A stretch of DNA of 7,376 nucleotides from Pseudomonadota bacterium (GTDB taxonomy: Bacteria; Pseudomonadota; Gammaproteobacteria; Arenicellales; UBA868), in NCBI GenBank assembly GCA_018661145.1, contig JABJIU010000194.1:1-7376 (forward strand), written 5' to 3'. Each line of letters begins with the position of its first letter. The stretch's first letter is position 1. The translations under genes and the position numbers were made by a program. The notes under the pieces were generated by a model. That model did not search any database and was not told the DNA's origin. It saw only the letters and a program-made list of their open reading frames with translations. Of the stretch, positions 5,045 to 7,376 are shown in pieces.

Positions 5045-6612
5045 GTCAACTACTTCCGGTATCTATGGCCGAACGCTTATGGGCGCGCGACGTCACGCTC
5101 TGGCCGGGCGAGGAAATAGCTCAGACGGCAATCCATGATCGTCTAGGCTGGCTGGACAGCCCGCGTTGGCTCGTTGACCACCAGGCATCGCTGACTGACT
5201 GGGCGAGCTATATCCGCGGTCGCGGTTTCAGTCAGGTGGTACTGATTGGTATGGGCGGCTCTAGTCTTGCCGCCGAGGTGTTGGCGGAGATTTTTGGCCC
5301 GTCTGGGGATGGATTGTCGCTGACTATCCTCGACAACACCCACCCTGATGCGATCACGGAAGCGCTGGAAAACAGGGCATGGTCACGGATTCTCTTTATT
5401 TTCTCGTCCAAGTCTGGGACCACCATTGAGGTTCAGACGTTGTGCGCCTGGGTGCTCGATAATCTGGAAGAGCAGGGAGTGGCCGAACCCGGTTCACAGT
5501 GCATCGCGATCACCGACACGGGTAGTCCACTCGCGCGTCTCGCCGAGCAGCGACATTTTCTGGATTGTCTTGAAACTCCAAGCGATGTCGGCGGACGTTT
5601 CTCCGCGCTGACGGCTTTTGCCATGGCGCCTGGGGCATTGCTCGGAATTGATCTTCAGGCAGTGGCGCAAAGTGCTAACGACATGGCCGAGCATTGCAGC
5701 GCACAGGACGGTGATGCGAATCCCGGTCTTTCACTTGGCACTTGGCTTGCAGAGCAGTATCTTGCCGGTCGCGACTGTCTGCAGTTGTGCATTGATGAAC
5801 AATACAGCGGTTTCGGGGCATGGCTTGAGCAACTGATTGCAGAAAGCACCGGCAAAGAAGGTAAAGGCATCCTGCCGTTGGGGGACGCGGTTTCGGCGGC
5901 CCCGGAATCACGAGTCATCAAGGTGGTTCTTGGCGCCAAAAGCAATGCCTCTTTCTGGCACCAGCATCCGGAGACAGAAGGAACGACTGTCCCTTCACGC
6001 CGGATCAGCGTTGAGACCAACACTGATCTTGGCGGGGAGTTCTTCCGCTGGTGTTTCGCGGTGGCGATCGCTGGATCCATCATGCAGCTGAATCCGTTTG
6101 ACGAACCGGATGTGGAGGCAACCAAAGTGGCAACCCGCTCGTTGCTCGATGGAGAAGGCCTGCCTGGATCCTGTGCGCCGTTGACACCGGAAGAACTCGG
6201 CACCTGTCTAGCGTCGGCAAATGACGGAACTTATCTCGCGATCCTGACGTACCTGCCGGCTGAGCCAGCTTTGTTCGATGTGCTTGAAGACTTTGCCCAG
6301 AGCGTGCGCGAGCGCTTTGGATTGCCCGTGACCGTCAACAGTGGTCCGCGATATCTCCATTCCACCGGCCAACTGCACAAAGGCGGCCCCTCATCGGGGT
6401 TGTTCCTCTTTGTCCGGTCAGTGCCGGAACGTGATCTTGATATCTTCGACGAAGACTTCGGGTTTGCGCACCTTAACCATTCACAAGCCGAGGGAGACCG
6501 CGCCGTCTTGGCAGAGCGAGGTCGGTCCGTGAGTCGTATCGAGTTGGTTGGCCCCACCATGTCGTGCGTCGCCCAGTTGCGCGGCGCCCTTGCGCCGATG
6601 TTGCGAGCATGA
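5041..6612 (+). CDS. pgi: Glucose-6-phosphate isomerase of the Tal-Pgi sequence type (stand-alone)
   Basis: Pgi interconverts glucose-6-phosphate and fructose-6-phosphate in the cytoplasm. The 523-residue protein has two SIS-type sugar-phosphate domains. Visible motifs are VVLIGMGGSSLAAEVL (66-81), the phosphate-binding FSSKSGTTIEV (121-131), VGGRFSALTAFAMAPGALLGID (183-204), ESTGKEGKG (268-276; E268 is the likely catalytic base by analogy with the ESNGK motif of classical Pgi), NPFDEPDVEATK (351-362) and STGQLHKGGPSSG (441-453). This set matches the Pgi half of bifunctional transaldolase/isomerase (Tal-Pgi) proteins better than E. coli Pgi, but there is no transaldolase domain: an in-frame stop at 5014 shuts the frame upstream. 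Start is GTG 5041, or ATG 5065 (515 residues); neither has a clear Shine-Dalgarno sequence. Its stop overlaps the next gene's ATG (ATGA). With pckA upstream the context is gluconeogenic. Confidence 0.93.
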   Translation: MSQLLPVSMAERLWARDVTLWPGEEIAQTAIHDRLGWLDSPRWLVDHQASLTDWASYIRGRGFSQVVLIGMGGSSLAAEVLAEIFGPSGDGLSLTILDNTHPDAITEALENRAWSRILFIFSSKSGTTIEVQTLCAWVLDNLEEQGVAEPGSQCIAITDTGSPLARLAEQRHFLDCLETPSDVGGRFSALTAFAMAPGALLGIDLQAVAQSANDMAEHCSAQDGDANPGLSLGTWLAEQYLAGRDCLQLCIDEQYSGFGAWLEQLIAESTGKEGKGILPLGDAVSAAPESRVIKVVLGAKSNASFWHQHPETEGTTVPSRRISVETNTDLGGEFFRWCFAVAIAGSIMQLNPFDEPDVEATKVATRSLLDGEGLPGSCAPLTPEELGTCLASANDGTYLAILTYLPAEPALFDVLEDFAQSVRERFGLPVTVNSGPRYLHSTGQLHKGGPSSGLFLFVRSVPERDLDIFDEDFGFAHLNHSQAEGDRAVLAERGRSVSRIELVGPTMSCVAQLRGALAPMLRA

Positions 6613-7298
6613 AAACGCCGCGTGCGATTTCTTTTGACCTCGACGACACGCTGTGGGCAATTTGGCCGGTCATCGACAGAGCAGAGGCGGTACTTCACGA
6701 ATACATCTGTGAATCCTTTCCACGTATCGGTGAATCCCACGATGTCAGTGATCTTCGCCTTCAGCGCAATGAGATTCACCAGCAGCGCCCGGATTTGGCA
6801 CACGATCTGACGGAGTTACGACGGGTGTCCTTTGAGTCCCTGCTGCAACGTTATGGCTACGATCCCGAAGCGTCTCACGATTTGATCGCACGTTTCCTCG
6901 ATCTTCGCCACGACGTAACGCTTTACCCGGACGTTATCCCGGCACTTTCCTGGTTGAGCGAACGGTTTACGCTGATCGCGGTATCCAATGGCAATGCGGA
7001 TATCTCCCGCCTTGGTATTGCGAGATTTTTTCAGGGCCAGATCAGCGCCCGGGCGGCGGGGGTTAAAAAGCCTGACCCCGTGATTTTCGGCAAGGCTTGT
7101 GAACTCCTTGCCGCAAAGCCCGCCGAGGTGCTGCATGTGGGAGACCATCCCGTGGAGGATGTTATCGGTGCCCAACAGGCGGGACTGAAGGGGGCCTGGG
7201 TAAACCGCAAGGGGGAGACGTGGTCGCATGAGACCGCCCCCCATGCCGTGGTAGAAGATCTGGCACAGCTTGTAGATCTTCTCGATCAGACGGAATAG
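6609..7298 (+). CDS. HAD-superfamily hydrolase, YigB-like phosphatase
   Basis: A 229-residue haloacid-dehalogenase-family phosphatase. Motif I is FDLDDTLW with nucleophile D10 and acid/base D12; motif II is SNGN (S126); motif III is the lysine in GVKKPDP (K153/K154); motif IV is HVGDHPVEDV (D179, D184) binding Mg2+. A helical cap domain lies between motifs I and II (about 17-100), as in HAD subfamily IA. The start region (FDLDDTLWAIWPVI) resembles E. coli YigB, which dephosphorylates FMN and other small phosphates; the real substrate here is not deducible. The start at 6609 is set by motif I and by the ATGA overlap with the pgi stop (6610-6612), which with the lack of a good ribosome binding site points to translational coupling. 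Coupling to pgi makes a sugar phosphate one reasonable guess. A longer in-frame start at 6564 would add 15 basic residues read from inside pgi and is less likely. Confidence 0.92.
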   Translation: MKTPRAISFDLDDTLWAIWPVIDRAEAVLHEYICESFPRIGESHDVSDLRLQRNEIHQQRPDLAHDLTELRRVSFESLLQRYGYDPEASHDLIARFLDLRHDVTLYPDVIPALSWLSERFTLIAVSNGNADISRLGIARFFQGQISARAAGVKKPDPVIFGKACELLAAKPAEVLHVGDHPVEDVIGAQQAGLKGAWVNRKGETWSHETAPHAVVEDLAQLVDLLDQTE

Positions 7299-7306
7299 TT
7301 CGCCGG

Positions 7307-7314
7307 TAGGAGAG
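7307..7314 (+). promoter_or_regulatory. Ribosome binding site for the oxidoreductase at the right edge
   Basis: TAGGAGAG at 7307-7314 is followed by a TTG start at 7324. An in-frame TAA at 7315 rules out any start further upstream, so this site and the TTG define the beginning of the gene. The spacing is slightly long, about 9-11 nt. Confidence 0.6.
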
Positions 7315-7323
7315 TAAGACCCC

Positions 7324-7376
7324 TTGGAGCGAAACGTAGATGTTGCTATTGTCGGCGCCGGCACTGCCGGACTCGC
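7324..7376 (+). CDS. N-terminus of an FAD-dependent pyridine-nucleotide-disulphide oxidoreductase, probably dihydrolipoamide dehydrogenase-like (3' end cut off)
   Basis: Only 17 complete codons are in the window, read from a TTG start: M(TTG)ERNVDVAIVGAGTAGL. VDVAIVGAGTAGL is the beta-strand and GxGxxG loop of the N-terminal FAD-binding Rossmann fold. The combination of a short polar lead-in and AIVGAGTAGL recalls a proteobacterial branch of dihydrolipoamide dehydrogenase-like enzymes, but other flavoproteins begin similarly and the redox CxxxxC motif lies beyond the edge. The gene starts 25 nt after the HAD phosphatase on the same strand, so it could belong to the same operon. Confidence 0.6.
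   Translation, partial: MERNVDVAIVGAGTAGL

Noticed and set aside
3889..5049. 386-codon open frame on the minus strand opposite pckA
   Set aside because: It is antisense to a pckA gene with every catalytic motif intact, its translation shows no recognisable domain, and it is rich in Arg and Gly as expected from reading biased codons backwards.
5655..6203. 182-codon minus-strand frame opposite pgi, and similar shorter frames elsewhere
   Set aside because: No recognisable motif, low-complexity Ser/Pro/Arg composition, and complete overlap with a confident gene.

Overview
The window is a compact stretch of bacterial chromosome, most likely from a gammaproteobacterium outside the Enterobacterales. 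The MutY and YggX proteins closely resemble the E. coli proteins as I recall them, their genes sit in the mutY-yggX order known from gammaproteobacteria, and a YejA-type binding protein, an ATP-type PEP carboxykinase and a YigB-type HAD phosphatase surround them. The DNA is moderately GC-rich. I cannot name a genus from sequence alone. I see no insertion sequence, CRISPR array, tRNA, rRNA or other sign of recent transfer.

Layout. Positions 1-1655 (minus strand) hold the first 551 codons of a YejA-like periplasmic oligopeptide-binding protein that runs off the left edge. It is transcribed divergently from mutY across a gap of about 50 nt. On the plus strand, mutY (1708-2817) overlaps yggX (2810-3085) by 8 nt. 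An A/G-specific adenine glycosylase that carries a [4Fe-4S] cluster is thus coupled to a small protein that protects Fe-S clusters. A 281-nt non-coding gap follows (3086-3366). Then come pckA (3367-4968), a 72-nt gap, pgi (5041-6612), a HAD-family phosphatase that overlaps pgi by 4 nt (6609-7298), and the first codons of an FAD-dependent, dihydrolipoamide-dehydrogenase-like oxidoreductase (7324 to the right edge).

How the genes fit together. pckA and pgi encode the entry step of gluconeogenesis (oxaloacetate to PEP) and its last shared hexose-phosphate step (fructose-6-P to glucose-6-P). Their adjacency looks like a carbon-flow cluster, with a HAD phosphatase translationally coupled to pgi. 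The Pgi is of the sequence type found fused to transaldolase in Tal-Pgi proteins, but here it stands alone.

The most interesting non-coding signal lies in the gap before pckA. An extended -10 promoter (3109-3118) is followed by a region (3160-3329) bracketed by a perfect 10-nt inverted repeat, with a nested 6-nt stem and several hairpins inside. The 3' strand of the closing stem overlaps a CCTTT that can instead pair with the AAAGG of the pckA Shine-Dalgarno sequence. That is the layout of a translational riboswitch or other structured leader. I do not recognise it as any known class, and it is a hypothesis from reading alone. The remaining genes are ordinary housekeeping genes.
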